This document shows, in pieces, positions 1 through 9,354 of a stretch of 11,051 nt of DNA. Both the position numbers and the translations under genes were made by a program. Source of the stretch: Heterostelium multicystogenum (Eukaryota; Evosea; Eumycetozoa; Acytosteliales; Acytosteliaceae). The stretch spans positions 1 to 11,051 of the forward strand of contig RCNN01000471.1 of NCBI GenBank assembly GCA_003667245.1, in the 5' to 3' direction. The notes beneath the pieces were generated by a model. The model was given only the letters and a program-made list of their open reading frames with translations. It was not told the origin of the DNA and made no database searches. Every line of letters begins with the position of its first letter. The first letter of the stretch is position 1.

Positions 1-758
1 AAGAGTTTAAGGAAAGATGTGAGCTTTAGTCACGCGGTTTGAGTCGTCTAAAGTTTCCACCGAATCTGTATGGGCCAATCACATTAATAAGATTCAACAA
101 GAGGAGCAGGCCAATGCTTACTCCTATCTCTGTAGCCAAGAGCAAACCACATCTGTCGAGAAATATAGCAGCGAAGTACGATTTGACTACACTGTCGCAC
201 GACTTTTTATGTACCTTTCTATCACCACTCCTATGTATTTGATAATAAGCACTACAGCTTCTTCATGGATGGACAAAGTGGACAGATTTTTGCAACTCGT
301 CCAGAGGTTGGACTTGGCAAGATCGGTGATTTTGTAAAAGGTTTCAGAACTATTTAGGGAACTATATATGGCAGGAACAAATTCAGAGAATGAGAGGATC
401 AGAGCTTAACTTGGAAGATAATGTCGATGTCTATGATAAAAACAATTACTTTATGCTTTGGCCACGATCTGTCAGCGGTATATTTGGTCATCAACCAGGT
501 TGGCTCACAATTAGAAATAGATCCAACAGAGCCATTACATTTAGAGGACAGAAGCGTAGAGGATACATTAAGGGTAACCCAATTACATTACAACCAAAAA
601 CACAGAAAAAATCATTTTCATTCAAAGGACACTGGTGTGTAGAAATAATGGATGGTGACTACCAAAACCTGGAAATAGCTCAGCTGAACACAAATGAAAG
701 TACACGTTTTCCAAAACATTGGATTTGCATAAATTCAAAGCCTCGCACCCAAAAATAA
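1..758 (+). pseudogene. 3' part of an unrecognised gene, broken by two frameshifts
   Basis: I do not recognise this gene with confidence. Three overlapping open stretches read as one protein: frame 2 from about 29 to 200, frame 1 from about 187 to 357, and frame 3 from about 330 to the TAA at 756-758. The middle part has aromatic beta-strand-like residues followed by a DGQSGQ turn and a TRP motif near 268-305. This recalls the NGQTG...ERP hairpin of bacterial and amoebal proteins often labelled as related to primosomal helicase. That likeness is a weak inference. The last 120 residues are Trp- and Gly-rich, contain FRGQKRRGYIKGNP, and have no hydrophobic segment. Each frame change amounts to one missing base. 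No GT..AG intron of usual size explains them: the only candidate at the second change is 22 bases. The 5' end lies outside the window. Either the gene has decayed or the sequence carries indels. Confidence 0.4.
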
Positions 759-759
759 A
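754..759 (+). promoter_or_regulatory. AATAAA poly(A) signal overlapping the stop codon
   Basis: AATAAA contains the TAA stop (756-758) of the broken gene at the left edge. It is the usual eukaryotic cleavage signal, and its place supports frame 3 as the true terminal frame. Confidence 0.5.
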
Positions 760-792
760 TATATGTATTATTGTCAATAATATTTGTTTCAA

Positions 793-2157
793 TCAATCCC
801 ATTAATTGAGGTATAATTTCCATTGGAGCCATACACGTAATCTCCAAGTGATAGTTTGGTATCGCTCAAGATCTGAGTACTGATTGCACAGAATTTGTTG
901 GCTGCCACGGAAATGATAAAATGAAACTTATTTTGGTCCAAGTATTTGGCGTTGGCAAGTGAGCCAAGTATTCCAGCATCAATTACTATACATATACGAC
1001 CATTTCTGGAGAGAGAGCTTTATTAATCTCATTTATTGTTCGCATAACAATAACTTTGTTTAGTGGCTCTGGATTCTTGCTCTGTGCAATAATTCGTTTA
1101 ACATGATGCTCCATTTCAAAATGGTATATATAATTGTTAGAGTCAACAAGTTTCCACAGAGTATTTCCAACACGATCGGCTTTGCCTGGTACCATTTTCT
1201 TTTCACCACCTTTTCCTGTCCATTTATAGAGATCGTCATCGAATGAAAAGACAAGACCAGGATTATAAAAATTTCTTCATGTTTTGTTAGCTACCTCAAA
1301 GAGAAACTTAAAGTCTGTGGATTGTTCTTTGGATGTTACCATAAGCCTGTGAAATGAAAACAACGATGTATCGCCTTGAACTTGGTGAACGACATCAAAT
1401 TGGGAATAATTGGTTCGCAGGGATTTTAATTGATACATAGAGCGACTCCAATAATCTTCGATGTTGGATATGCGCTTAAAGCCAGCAAATAGCCAAATTG
1501 CAAGATAAGTCATGATATCTTGTTTACTGAACTGTAGGTAACAACTAAATCATGGTCTATTGGGTTTAGTTTTTGCATCTGCCAAATATTGATTGGTGGA
1601 TTTGACCAGCTCATCAATAGTATCACCAAGGTACTTGCTGAATACAAAGCTAACTCTTTCCGATATATTCTTTGATTCATAGCCTGCCAAGAAAAAACCA
1701 GATACTGCTCCTTGTAGTGGGCTATTTTCCGGAATAGGATTTTTTTTCATAAAGTCTACAGAGTCCATATGTGATGTATCAAATAAGGGATGACTAATGA
1801 ACTCGATCCCTTTTTGAAAAGTGCCGCAAATAGTATCAGTTGCATTATCGTTCATCCATTTCCTGATTTTTATCTAAACAGTCAAGATCAAAATCCTCTC
1901 CATCTTCTTGATCATCGGGCCTATAATAAACTCGTTGGCTATTAAACTCCACGATTGATATCGTGCTATCACCAGAAAGTCGATGAACTTCATAAGTTCG
2001 AGTTTTTTCATAAAGATAGCTACTAATCAAATAACTATCCAATTCCGCCAATGTGCTTATTTCTCTCATATAAAAGTACTTCTGCAAGATCTTTACATGG
2101 GATGCCTAGAGCTTTTATCCACGAATTGAAGGATTCATCATCAAAATTAGATGACAT
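793..2157 (-). pseudogene. piggyBac-type transposase, decayed and C-terminally truncated
   Basis: Read on the minus strand from ATG 2157-2155, the pieces join into a DDE transposase of the piggyBac (DDE_Tnp_1_7) family. In order they give an acidic N-terminus, a helical part with the family's TNQYLA-like motif near 1590, a dyWS-type motif near 1445, and FSFDDDLY with the first catalytic-type Asp at 1240-1238. A K-x-VPGKADRVGN block follows, matching the family's P-x-KP-x-x-x-G region, and then a second Asp in IDAG at 980-978. The third Asp and the C-terminal Cys-rich region are absent, because the reading frame ends at a TGA at 795-793. Other lesions are a frameshift near 2085, another near 1850, in-frame TGA at 1552-1550 and 1279-1277, and a TAG with a five-base disruption at 988-984. 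It cannot encode an active enzyme as it stands. I saw no inverted repeats or TTAA duplication bounding it. Dictyostelid genomes are known to carry piggyBac-derived genes. Confidence 0.75.
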
Positions 2158-2258
2158 GCTTATTCATTTATGCTGTACAGTTGGGGTGATCTGAAGGAAA
2201 ACATTAGTACAGATATCAAGAAGATAAAGAGTAAAGTTGAGTACCAACCTTTTTTTTT

Positions 2259-2450
2259 TTAGTAGTACATTTGAGGTATCATTTTGTTTTTTGTTTTCTT
2301 TCTTTTTCTATCTGCTACAAATATAATAAGGATGCTAGCTAGCAATATACAATTAAGAAATAGAGAAAAGTATATTAAATTACTATCGCCATTGAAGAAA
2401 TTAATTGTACTATTCCGCATATCAACATCATATGTATAATAATAAGACAT
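2259..2450 (-). CDS. possible 63-residue single-pass membrane protein
   Basis: This small open frame resembles no family I know. It would give a Tyr-rich N-terminus with an N-x-T glycosylation sequon at residues 13-15. A hydrophobic segment of about 22 residues (roughly 25-46) follows, then a strongly basic stretch, RKRKKTKNK. Under the positive-inside rule this predicts a lumenal or outside N-terminus and a cytosolic tail. The start codon follows ATAAAAAA, the A-rich context typical of dictyostelid genes. The TAA stop runs straight into an A tract. It lies between the dead transposase and the AT-rich spacer, and AT-rich DNA produces hydrophobic frames by chance. It may be a real microprotein, a last exon, or noise. 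Confidence 0.3.
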   Translation of the reverse strand: MSYYYTYDVDMRNSTINFFNGDSNLIYFSLFLNCILLASILIIFVADRKRKKTKNKMIPQMYY

Positions 2451-2970
2451 TTTTTTATCTAACTAATGAGTTCCAACAAAAAATCAAAACAGAAGTAAAT
2501 GGAATTGGAATTTTTTTTAAATTAAAAAAAATAGGCACTGGTTTAGTGTCCGTTTCTAACACTTTAAGGGGTAATGTTCACTGTTATATCATATTGAAAA
2601 ATTCAGGTATTTATTATGATTAATAAAAATTTAAATTTTGGCGCACTTTTGTTGTTAGTCTCTGATTATAATCAAACTATTTGATAACCAGGTATTTTAA
2701 TTAAACTTTATAAAGTCTTATTAATAATTGTAGATGATACATTTCTCTCTATAGATCATATTTAAAAGAGATGCAACAAATAGAGAATAGCAATTTTTCC
2801 AAGCAATAGAAATAAAGTTGAATATGCTGAGCAAATTGGATTCAGCTTATCTAAATATAATGAGTATCATCATCCATTTAAAATGTTCTTTCAGTCAATA
2901 AACAAACATGCCTATTAACTAACTAAACCAATTGGTACTATCTATCTATCTATCTATGTTGAACCTATAG
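2451..2970. other. AT-rich spacer with no assignable gene
   Basis: This stretch is very AT-rich. It holds a (CTAT)5 microsatellite and one coding-like plus-strand frame without a start codon at 2784-2918 (44 codons, with the motif YHHPFK). That frame could be an upstream exon of the kinetochore-like gene, but I found no convincing donor site to connect it. I see no RNA gene. Confidence 0.5.
2938..2957 (+). repeat. (CTAT)5 microsatellite
   Basis: Five perfect CTAT units lie just before a possible 3' splice site (CTATAG ending at 2970). They may simply form part of an intron's pyrimidine-rich tail. Confidence 0.9.
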
Positions 2971-4215
2971 AATTGTAAATGATATACATAAAAATTTGTT
3001 TAGCTATTTACATTCAGAACAAGTTGATAAAAAGAAGCTTCCAAATATAGAGAAAGATCTAAATATAATTCAAGTATGTCTTTGGGAGCCAAATAACTAA
3101 TTCATTCGTTATCCGTCATGTTCAACGTTTGAATATTTGAAATTAATCCAATATATCATCTATAAAATTATAGGAATGTTTTCAACAAATGAAATTCAAT
3201 TATATTGAAGTTGGAAGTAAACAACAGTTTATGCAATCGATTATCAGCTTCGATACCAATCTGACTTCACCATCACCAGAGTCGACCAATCAATCGGAGA
3301 GTGCAATTTCCAAGGCAAAAAAGAATTCAAGGAGCACAAAGACAACAATGCAAACTTGTGAATGAAGTTATCTCAATTCTCAACCAAATTGCTGAAGACG
3401 ATTTAATTCTGCAGAAGGAGCGTGACAATGTAAAGAGACTGCTGGACGACGCCAACGAGCAGTTGGAAAAACTCTATGCAATGGAATTGGCAATTGAGGA
3501 GATGCAAAAGAGTGACAATAAGATGATCACAAACAACGATCGTCTTTTGGCAACCATCGAGTGGTACCAACCCTATGTCAAACTCATTGAAAGACTCCAG
3601 GGAATCAAAATTACAAGCGCCTCAAACGCCAAAGAACTTCATTTTGAAAATGACAGTAATGGGCATTCAGCACCAGTTGGTGTGCAAGCTTGATCAGTCC
3701 AGACAGTCCATTTTATCCCTTCAATGCAACCATCTCCATTGCGACACATTGACTATCTCATAGAGGATTTCTCCAGCTTAGCAGATCTGGCAACACTCAT
3801 TGAAGAACTCACATTTGCACTGACCAACCACTACAGACGCGAGAAAGAAATCAAAGAACTCTCTAAATCCTATCACATCGAACGTATTCAAAATCCCAAC
3901 GAGAATACCAACACCAATGGATGCACCATCGCCGTGTCACTCCAGACTGGACACACCTGTATCATCATATTTGAATCTGACTATCCCTCACATCCCAATT
4001 CCCAACTAACTTTACATTCAATCCTTAAAAACAATATTCAAACCGATTTCAATGACTTCAAGGTAAGTTCAAGTTATCCAATGCGCAAAAATGGTCTTGT
4101 GGCTCACATATCTAACCAATACTTTTCTTCGTTCCAGAAACATTTAGCAGAGACCAAATATGATTTACAACAACTGATAGAGGTACTTTTAAATTATTTC
4201 AGAGATAAAGAATAG
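2971..4215 (+). CDS. KNL1/Spc7-like kinetochore protein, C-terminal part
   Basis: This probably encodes the outer-kinetochore scaffold KNL1 (Spc7/Spc105), which links the MIS12 and NDC80 complexes to checkpoint proteins. A candidate exon at 2971-3073 ends at a GTATGT donor and splices to 3174, where an MKFNYIEVG stretch faintly recalls the motif opening the Spc7 domain. An acidic, heptad-like coiled coil follows (about 3356-3560), then WYQPYVKLIERLQGI. The last part has PSPLRHIDYLIEDF (about 3730), a helix, strands such as TIAVSLQTG and a DYPSHP turn (about 3980). That order matches the tandem RWD fold at the C-terminus of human and plant KNL1. A clear intron (4063-4137) precedes the final exon. 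The frame changes once between 3240 and 3360, and the first RWD region (3655-3740) appears to use all three frames in turn. The true start is not visible, and the usual middle helical region seems missing. Another RWD kinetochore protein is possible. Confidence 0.6.
3074..3173 (+). other. candidate intron of the KNL1-like gene
   Basis: Donor GTATGT and acceptor AAAATTATAG bound 100 AT-rich bases. Splicing keeps the frame between the Q codon at 3071-3073 and the E codon at 3174. No CTRAY motif lies close to the acceptor. Confidence 0.5.
4063..4137 (+). other. 75-base intron in the KNL1-like gene
   Basis: A perfect GTAAGT donor, a CTAAC branch-like motif at 4112-4116 and a CTTCGTTCCAG acceptor define the intron. 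Removing it joins FNDFK to KHLAETK, restoring a continuous terminal helix. It is 25 codons long and has no in-frame stop, so the unspliced frame also stays open. Confidence 0.85.
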
Positions 4216-4221
4216 AATAAA
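4216..4221 (+). promoter_or_regulatory. AATAAA poly(A) signal directly after the stop codon
   Basis: AATAAA follows the TAG stop (4213-4215) of the KNL1-like gene with no gap. The implied 3' UTR is very short and would run toward the end of the convergent BMS1 gene. Confidence 0.55.
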
Positions 4222-4258
4222 CATAGAATGGCAATCGTTTCTATATGAATAGGATTGG

Positions 4259-4264
4259 TTTATT
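4259..4264 (-). promoter_or_regulatory. AATAAA poly(A) signal overlapping the BMS1 stop
   Basis: On the minus strand AATAAA contains the TAA at 4262-4260. This is the stop reached if the frame is corrected near 4370, and it supports that frame as the genuine BMS1 C-terminus. Confidence 0.5.
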
Positions 4265-7200
4265 GCTTTTGTTTTTTCTTTCCTTTAAGTGCATCGACTT
4301 TAAACTTTCTCTTCTTTTGTTCTTTAATTCTTTCTTCCTTTTCTTTCTCTTCCTTCTTTTTTCTTCTCCATGTATGCCTTGTGTTTGGTTTCTTTCTTTT
4401 CTTGTTCCTTCTCGAGTTTCTTTTGTTTGATGACTTCAAGTTTGTTCATAAGCTCTGCAATACGCTTCTCGTGGGGCTCCATTACGACGACACGATGATT
4501 GGTAATGGCATCAGCCTTGTTCTTGAGCACCTTGCCCTTTGGTTTCAAATCAAATGGCAACTGACTCTGTAGGGATTTAGGAATTTCAAGTGGACGGAAG
4601 TGACGCTCTTTACGCTCAATCTCTTGATACAAAGAATCTTCTTTGACAGGGGCACGCAATCCCTTCTCGAAACGCAACTGTCCAACTGTCTTCATACCTT
4701 GCCACTCCTTTGCTTGTGTGAGGATATTGGTTACTGGTGTATAGAACTTGGTTGGTGTAATGGTGTACCATGTTCTCAAGAACACAATGTCACTCATCAA
4801 CACTTTATCTTCGAAAGTTGCACGGAAAGCACCCTCTGGACTACTCATTGGCTTCTTGATCTGACCACGAATACCTGAAACCGTTCTGATGGTGGCTCCA
4901 ACAAACTTGGCAACCTCAAGACGTGACGAAAACATACCTTGGATAAATGCTGTCTTTTTCAAGATCTCTTTGGGACGACCTGTCAACTTGAGCTTCTTCA
5001 CAACGTTGATAGAACTGTCGAGCTCAAGCACGATACCATTTGCACTTACACGGAAAGAAGCCTGTTGGTTACCGAGATTAGTGAAAGCGATGAAACCGGT
5101 ACCTGGTGGAGTAATTGGACCATAGAAACTTCCTTGGCAATGCATGTGTTCAGGGGTGTATTTCAACATACGGTTTCTACCATTAATATCTTGGATAGAG
5201 TAGAGTATCATTGTTTGGAAACGACGCCAACCCATAGAGATGACAAGTGGATCATTAGACTTTAAGAGCTTCTTGTGCCAACGATGCTTTTTGATCTTAA
5301 CGTTGACCATACCAAGATTCTCCTCTGTAGTTTGCAATCCACCTACCAAAAGTGGATAGCGTGGATCGAAATGCTGGCACATTTCGTATGGGACTGATTC
5401 AAACTCTATACGTACATAAACACCAATGGGGAAACCAGCGTATTGCATTCTGCTAAACTTGTCATCATTTGCAAACTCTGCTTCGTTGATGGCACGTTGC
5501 TTCTTGGTAGCTTCGTTCATTTCACTAGCATAGTCCTCTTCTCCTTCCTCGTATTTAGCGTTGATTCTCTTGATTTCACGTTCTTTCTTTTCACGATTAC
5601 GTCTTCTAGCAGCTTCAAATTCGTCGTCGTCTGACTCCTTTTCATCGTCGTTTTCTTTACCACTCTTCTTGTTCTTCTTGCTATCTTTTTCATCATCACT
5701 ACCATCTTCGTCTTCAGCAGCTTCCTCTGCTCCAGGACCATATTTCTTTCCAGTTTCAAGATCTTCGAAATCACCAAACATTGCTTGGTCATCGTTAGCA
5801 TCCTCACGACCGACCGCACCAACTGACTCCAAATCGTTCTTATCGACGAATCTCGATACCAATAGTTGATAGACACTGCTATCATCCTGGAATCCTGATG
5901 TCTTGCCAATAGATTGTATATTCTTTGATGATTCTACTCTATTGATACCGGTTTCTTCTCTCTCAAGATCCTTCTTCAACTTCAATTGTCCAAAACCAGC
6001 TTTTCTTAACTTTGAAGAATTCATCGTCGTCATCATCCTCTTCTTCCTCAATCTCTGCCTCTTTCTTCTTCTTATCTTCATATGGGTCACCATAAATCAG
6101 TTTTGCTAAACTAATCTTTGGAGATGGCTTACTTGTAAACTTGTGCATGTTTTCTTTCCATTTCGAACTTTCTTCCTCCTCTTTCGTCTTCATCTTCATC
6201 TTCTTCGTCGTCGTCGTCATCTTCTTCATCTTCATCTTCTTCTTCGTCACCATCTTCTCTTTCTAATGATGGATCATAATATTCTTCATCATCTAATTCT
6301 TCGTCACCACTTTCATCGTCGAACTCTACATCTTCCTCTTCATCTTCATCATCATATTGTACTCCTTTAGAAGATGATCCTTCATACTCTTCATCTTCGT
6401 CATCTTCATCGTCGTCGTCACCATCTTGGTCATCGTCTTGGTCGTCATCTTCCTCGTCACTTTCAGTTGCTGTTGGTGTCTTCTTGAGATCAACAAACTT
6501 TACTTTTCTTCTTTCTCTACCGTTTACGGTTTCTTTGACTTCGATTTTCTTTGTGGCAACACCGCTGGTTGTATTTGTTGTAATTGAAGCTGGTTCGTCG
6601 TAGTATTCATCATCACTGAGCTCTTCAACATGATCAAGATCGGCCAACTTCTTTCTGAGACATTGGTTTATTCAATTTGATGGGAGCACCTTTAGAAAAC
6701 AACGATACTTCTGAATCCTCCATCTTCTCATCCAAACCAATTCTAGTATTTTGTAACTTTCTAACCATTCCGACACCATCTCCAATGCTATCTTCATCTT
6801 CTTCATCTTCCTTGTTCTCGTCATCATCTTGATTCTCTTCTTCATCCTCATCATCTTTCTCAACAAATTTACCCTCTAAACAAAGAAATCAATCAGTATT
6901 TGAATCATAGGAAACACGTGGTCTGATGCTTACCCTTGTTCAGCTTTGAAAAGTTAATCTTATTATCTGGTATATTGATGTAAACTGCATCTTTGTCATA
7001 AAGGATGTTACCAATGTCACTCCATTGGCGAGTAGATGAGACGCTCCTTTCCGTTGAGTACACGCTTTCTGTCGTCTGGCAGTGGACATGGATCTGAAAG
7101 TGGTGTAATGCTCTTCATTCTAAAGTCACCGACACCTGGAAGATGCACCTTCATGTGTGGCTTCAAGTAGGTACCTCTTACATAACCATATAAACAAACC

Positions 7201-8112
7201 GATCTGTTGTCCTTTGGACGTGTCTTAATCTGCTCGACATCGGTGGTATCTTCGAAACGATCGACGTAAACATATGGATGAGAGTTCTCCAACTCAAAGG
7301 AGTGAACTTTGCCACCGATATAAAACGTGCTAAATTATGAATCTCCTGCTTTGGATACTTTCCATGAATCAAACCGGAAAGATAAAACAATTTGGCTCCC
7401 TAAAGTATAAGATATCGTACGAATGAATTAGCGATGAATACTATACTTGGAGTTAACAATACAAACATACCTGGTAAATCTCTGTCCAAAATCTGTCTTT
7501 CAACTCTTCTTGGTCTTCTTGAGACGTTTGTTGTTTCTTAAATCCGTCGAGATGAGTCAAGACTCCAATGACTTTAGGGAATCCGTGTGTTTTGGAGAAT
7601 GTTGAGGAACTCGAATGTCTCCATTTCGAAACCATATGATGCGTCAATCAAGAGAAGTACGAGATCTGCAATCTTGGCTGTGTCGATCATGGAGTTGAGA
7701 TCGTTATTGCATTCGACGAATGTGATACGACGACGCTTTGATGCGACGATTGTGATTGGACCCTTGATCTCTCCTACCGAGAAACGGGTGTAGTTCTTGA
7801 TGAGTGAACGAATCAGTGTCGACTTTCCAACAGATGGTGGACCGACCACTGCAATGACAATGGGTGGCACCTCCTCGGCAGTACCCGACTGGTCGAGCAC
7901 CGGCAGATTGACACGCTTCTGCTCGAGGTCGAGATTACGACGCTGCGACTTGAGGGCGGCATGAGCAGACGAGAAGACAAAAGCCTTTGGGTTTTTGGCA
8001 CGCACCTCCTTGGTGATGCCTGCTTTCTCTGCTTGACGGCCTTCTTCTTGTCGGCCTTGGCACCTGCCTTTGGCTTTCTATGCGCTTTCCTAACTATATC
8101 ATCCATATCCAA
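4260..8112 (-). CDS. BMS1: Ribosome biogenesis GTPase BMS1
   Basis: BMS1 is a nucleolar GTPase of the SSU processome. It binds RCL1 and is needed for 18S rRNA processing and 40S assembly. The minus-strand protein of about 1,240 residues (yeast 1,183, human about 1,280) shows the whole family. The N-terminus is basic, with KNPKAF. The P-loop GPPSVGKST is at 7843-7817, GPITIVASKRRRITF follows, and the G4-like THLD is at 7557-7546 in place of NKxD. FISVAKFTPLSWR leads into the AARP2CN domain (about 7285-7080). Next come GVGMVRKLQNTRIG, a long Asp/Glu tract (about 6480-6170), and the conserved RIBIOP_C/DUF663 domain (about 5430-4680) with HRWHKKLLKSNDPL and GWRRFQT. The tail is Lys/Glu-rich. ATG 8112 or 8106 could start it. 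Two introns are clear. One-base frame changes occur near 8035, 7585, 7290, 7021, 6655, 6160, 6010 and 4370. Conservation on both sides of each suggests sequence errors rather than a dead gene. Confidence 0.95.
6170..6480 (-). repeat. acidic low-complexity tract inside BMS1
   Basis: Imperfect GAT/GAA triplet repeats encode long Asp/Glu runs in the linker between the GTPase half and the C-terminal domain. Acidic linkers are normal in BMS1. On the opposite strand the tract gives meaningless Ser-, Leu- or His-rich frames. Confidence 0.85.
6876..6933 (-). other. 58-base BMS1 intron
   Basis: Minus-strand donor GTAAGC at 6933 and acceptor TTTGTTTAG ending at 6876 flank a CTGAT motif about 17 bases before the acceptor. 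Splicing joins SKLNK to the acidic EGKFVEKDDED stretch in one frame. Confidence 0.85.
7400..7470 (-). other. 71-base BMS1 intron
   Basis: Minus-strand donor GTATGT at 7470 and acceptor ATACTTTAG ending at 7400 join RFWTEIYQ to GAKLFYLSG, the exact junction expected from the family (yeast has FWTEVYQGAKLFYLSG). A CTAAT motif lies about 28 bases before the acceptor. Confidence 0.95.
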
Positions 8113-8605
8113 TCCAATTCAAATCCAATTCAAATCTAGATTTGGGTATGTATAATATTATATAAATAAATTATATATAAGTGTTAATTGAAAAATAATT
8201 AGAAATTAATTAAAATTTTAATTCGTTCGTTTTTTAATATTATTTTTTTTTTTGTATTTATTTTATTTTTTTGATTATTTTGTTTAAACAGTATGTTGTG
8301 TGTGAAATTATTTTTATGTGATGGTTTTTTTGATTTTCGGAAGTTCTTAATTTGATTGGTGCCAATAGAAAAATTGAAAAAGTCAAAATCAAATTTCATT
8401 TTATATTTAACATACACTTTTTTGGACTATGAGTGATGTGTTGCATTTGACAACAAGAATAACATGGGGGTGATCATCATCAAAAATAAAATAAAAAATA
8501 GAAAGAAAAACTTTTTTTGAGTGTTGGAACAATTTTAAAAAAAGTCAAGTCTTATTTCATTTTTCATAATAACTTTTAAATAGATATAATTTATAACATA
8601 TAACA
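8113..8605. promoter_or_regulatory. shared divergent promoter region of BMS1 and SEC61G
   Basis: About 490 bases between the two start codons are very AT-rich, with T tracts near 8229-8275 and 8321-8333 and an A tract near 8484-8508. Both genes must be transcribed outward from here. I can point to no specific factor site. A minus-strand frame at 8199-8417 is only Lys/Asn/Phe-biased noise. Confidence 0.5.
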
Positions 8606-8989
<384 letters not shown>

Positions 8990-9353
8990 ACAACCTAAAC
9001 AAACCAAACAAAAGAATAATATTATTAAAATAGTAGACAGTTAAAAGAAGAAAAGAAGAAGAGAATATGCACATGAGATTTGATTTGTAATCCACACTTC
9101 AAAAGTCAAACAACCAACCAACTAACAACCAACAACCAACTTACACTTTCGCCACCTTTACCATCTTGTATGAAAACAAACAATCACCACCAAAATCAAA
9201 ACAAAGTATAATGTAAATTTACAAGTACAACCATATAAATAAGAATAAATAATTGACTTGTAAAGATATATTATCTTTATAATTTATAAATTAAACAATC
9301 AAAATGTAAAGAATGAATCAAGCAACTTGGTCAACTATTCCTATATGATTTAT
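8990..9353. other. 3' spacer between convergent SEC61G and ARP8
   Basis: This AT-rich stretch holds the SEC61G 3' UTR, with a CAAC-type simple repeat and a possible AATAAA at 9244-9249. I see no further gene. Confidence 0.6.
9108..9141 (+). repeat. imperfect CAAC repeat in the SEC61G 3' region
   Basis: Units of CAAC and CTAAC repeat imperfectly downstream of the SEC61G stop. This is low-complexity sequence with no coding capacity seen. Confidence 0.8.
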
Positions 9354-9354
9354 T
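9349..9354 (-). promoter_or_regulatory. AATAAA poly(A) signal overlapping the ARP8 stop
   Basis: On the minus strand the last A of the TGA stop (9356-9354) is the first base of AATAAA. This implies an extremely short 3' UTR. Confidence 0.55.

Noticed and set aside
780..2165. Inverted repeats or a TTAA duplication around the piggyBac relic
   Set aside because: TTAA occurs nearby (for example in ATTAATTGAG near 802) but this is expected in AT-rich DNA, and I saw no matching inverted ends.
2334..2343. GCTAGCTAGC palindrome
   Set aside because: A ten-base palindrome inside a possible coding frame with no partner site; chance is sufficient.
2405..2623. Plus-strand 72-residue frame in the AT-rich spacer
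   Set aside because: There is no recognisable domain, the composition is biased, and it partly opposes the more structured small membrane frame.
3656..3697. A 42-base GT..AG intron that would keep the KNL1-like gene in frame 1
   Set aside because: It removes the in-frame TGA at 3691-3693 neatly, but the donor GTAATG is weak, the length is below that of the other introns here, and splicing it out discards strand-like sequence expected in the first RWD domain. It is kept only as an alternative.
4255..6370. Long plus-strand open frames opposite BMS1 (for example 4255-4572, 5561-5869, 6143-6370)
   Set aside because: They are Phe-, Ser- or His/Leu-rich complements of the Lys- and Asp/Glu-rich BMS1 coding sequence, with no domain of their own.
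4260..8112. Programmed ribosomal frameshifting or insertional RNA editing in BMS1
   Set aside because: The breaks have both signs and no shared slippery heptamer or context was seen. Known insertional editing of slime moulds is mitochondrial and of one main base type. Sequence error is simpler.
8199..8417. Minus-strand 72-residue frame in the BMS1/SEC61G spacer
   Set aside because: Its Lys/Asn/Ile/Phe composition is what AT-rich DNA gives by chance, and it has no motif.
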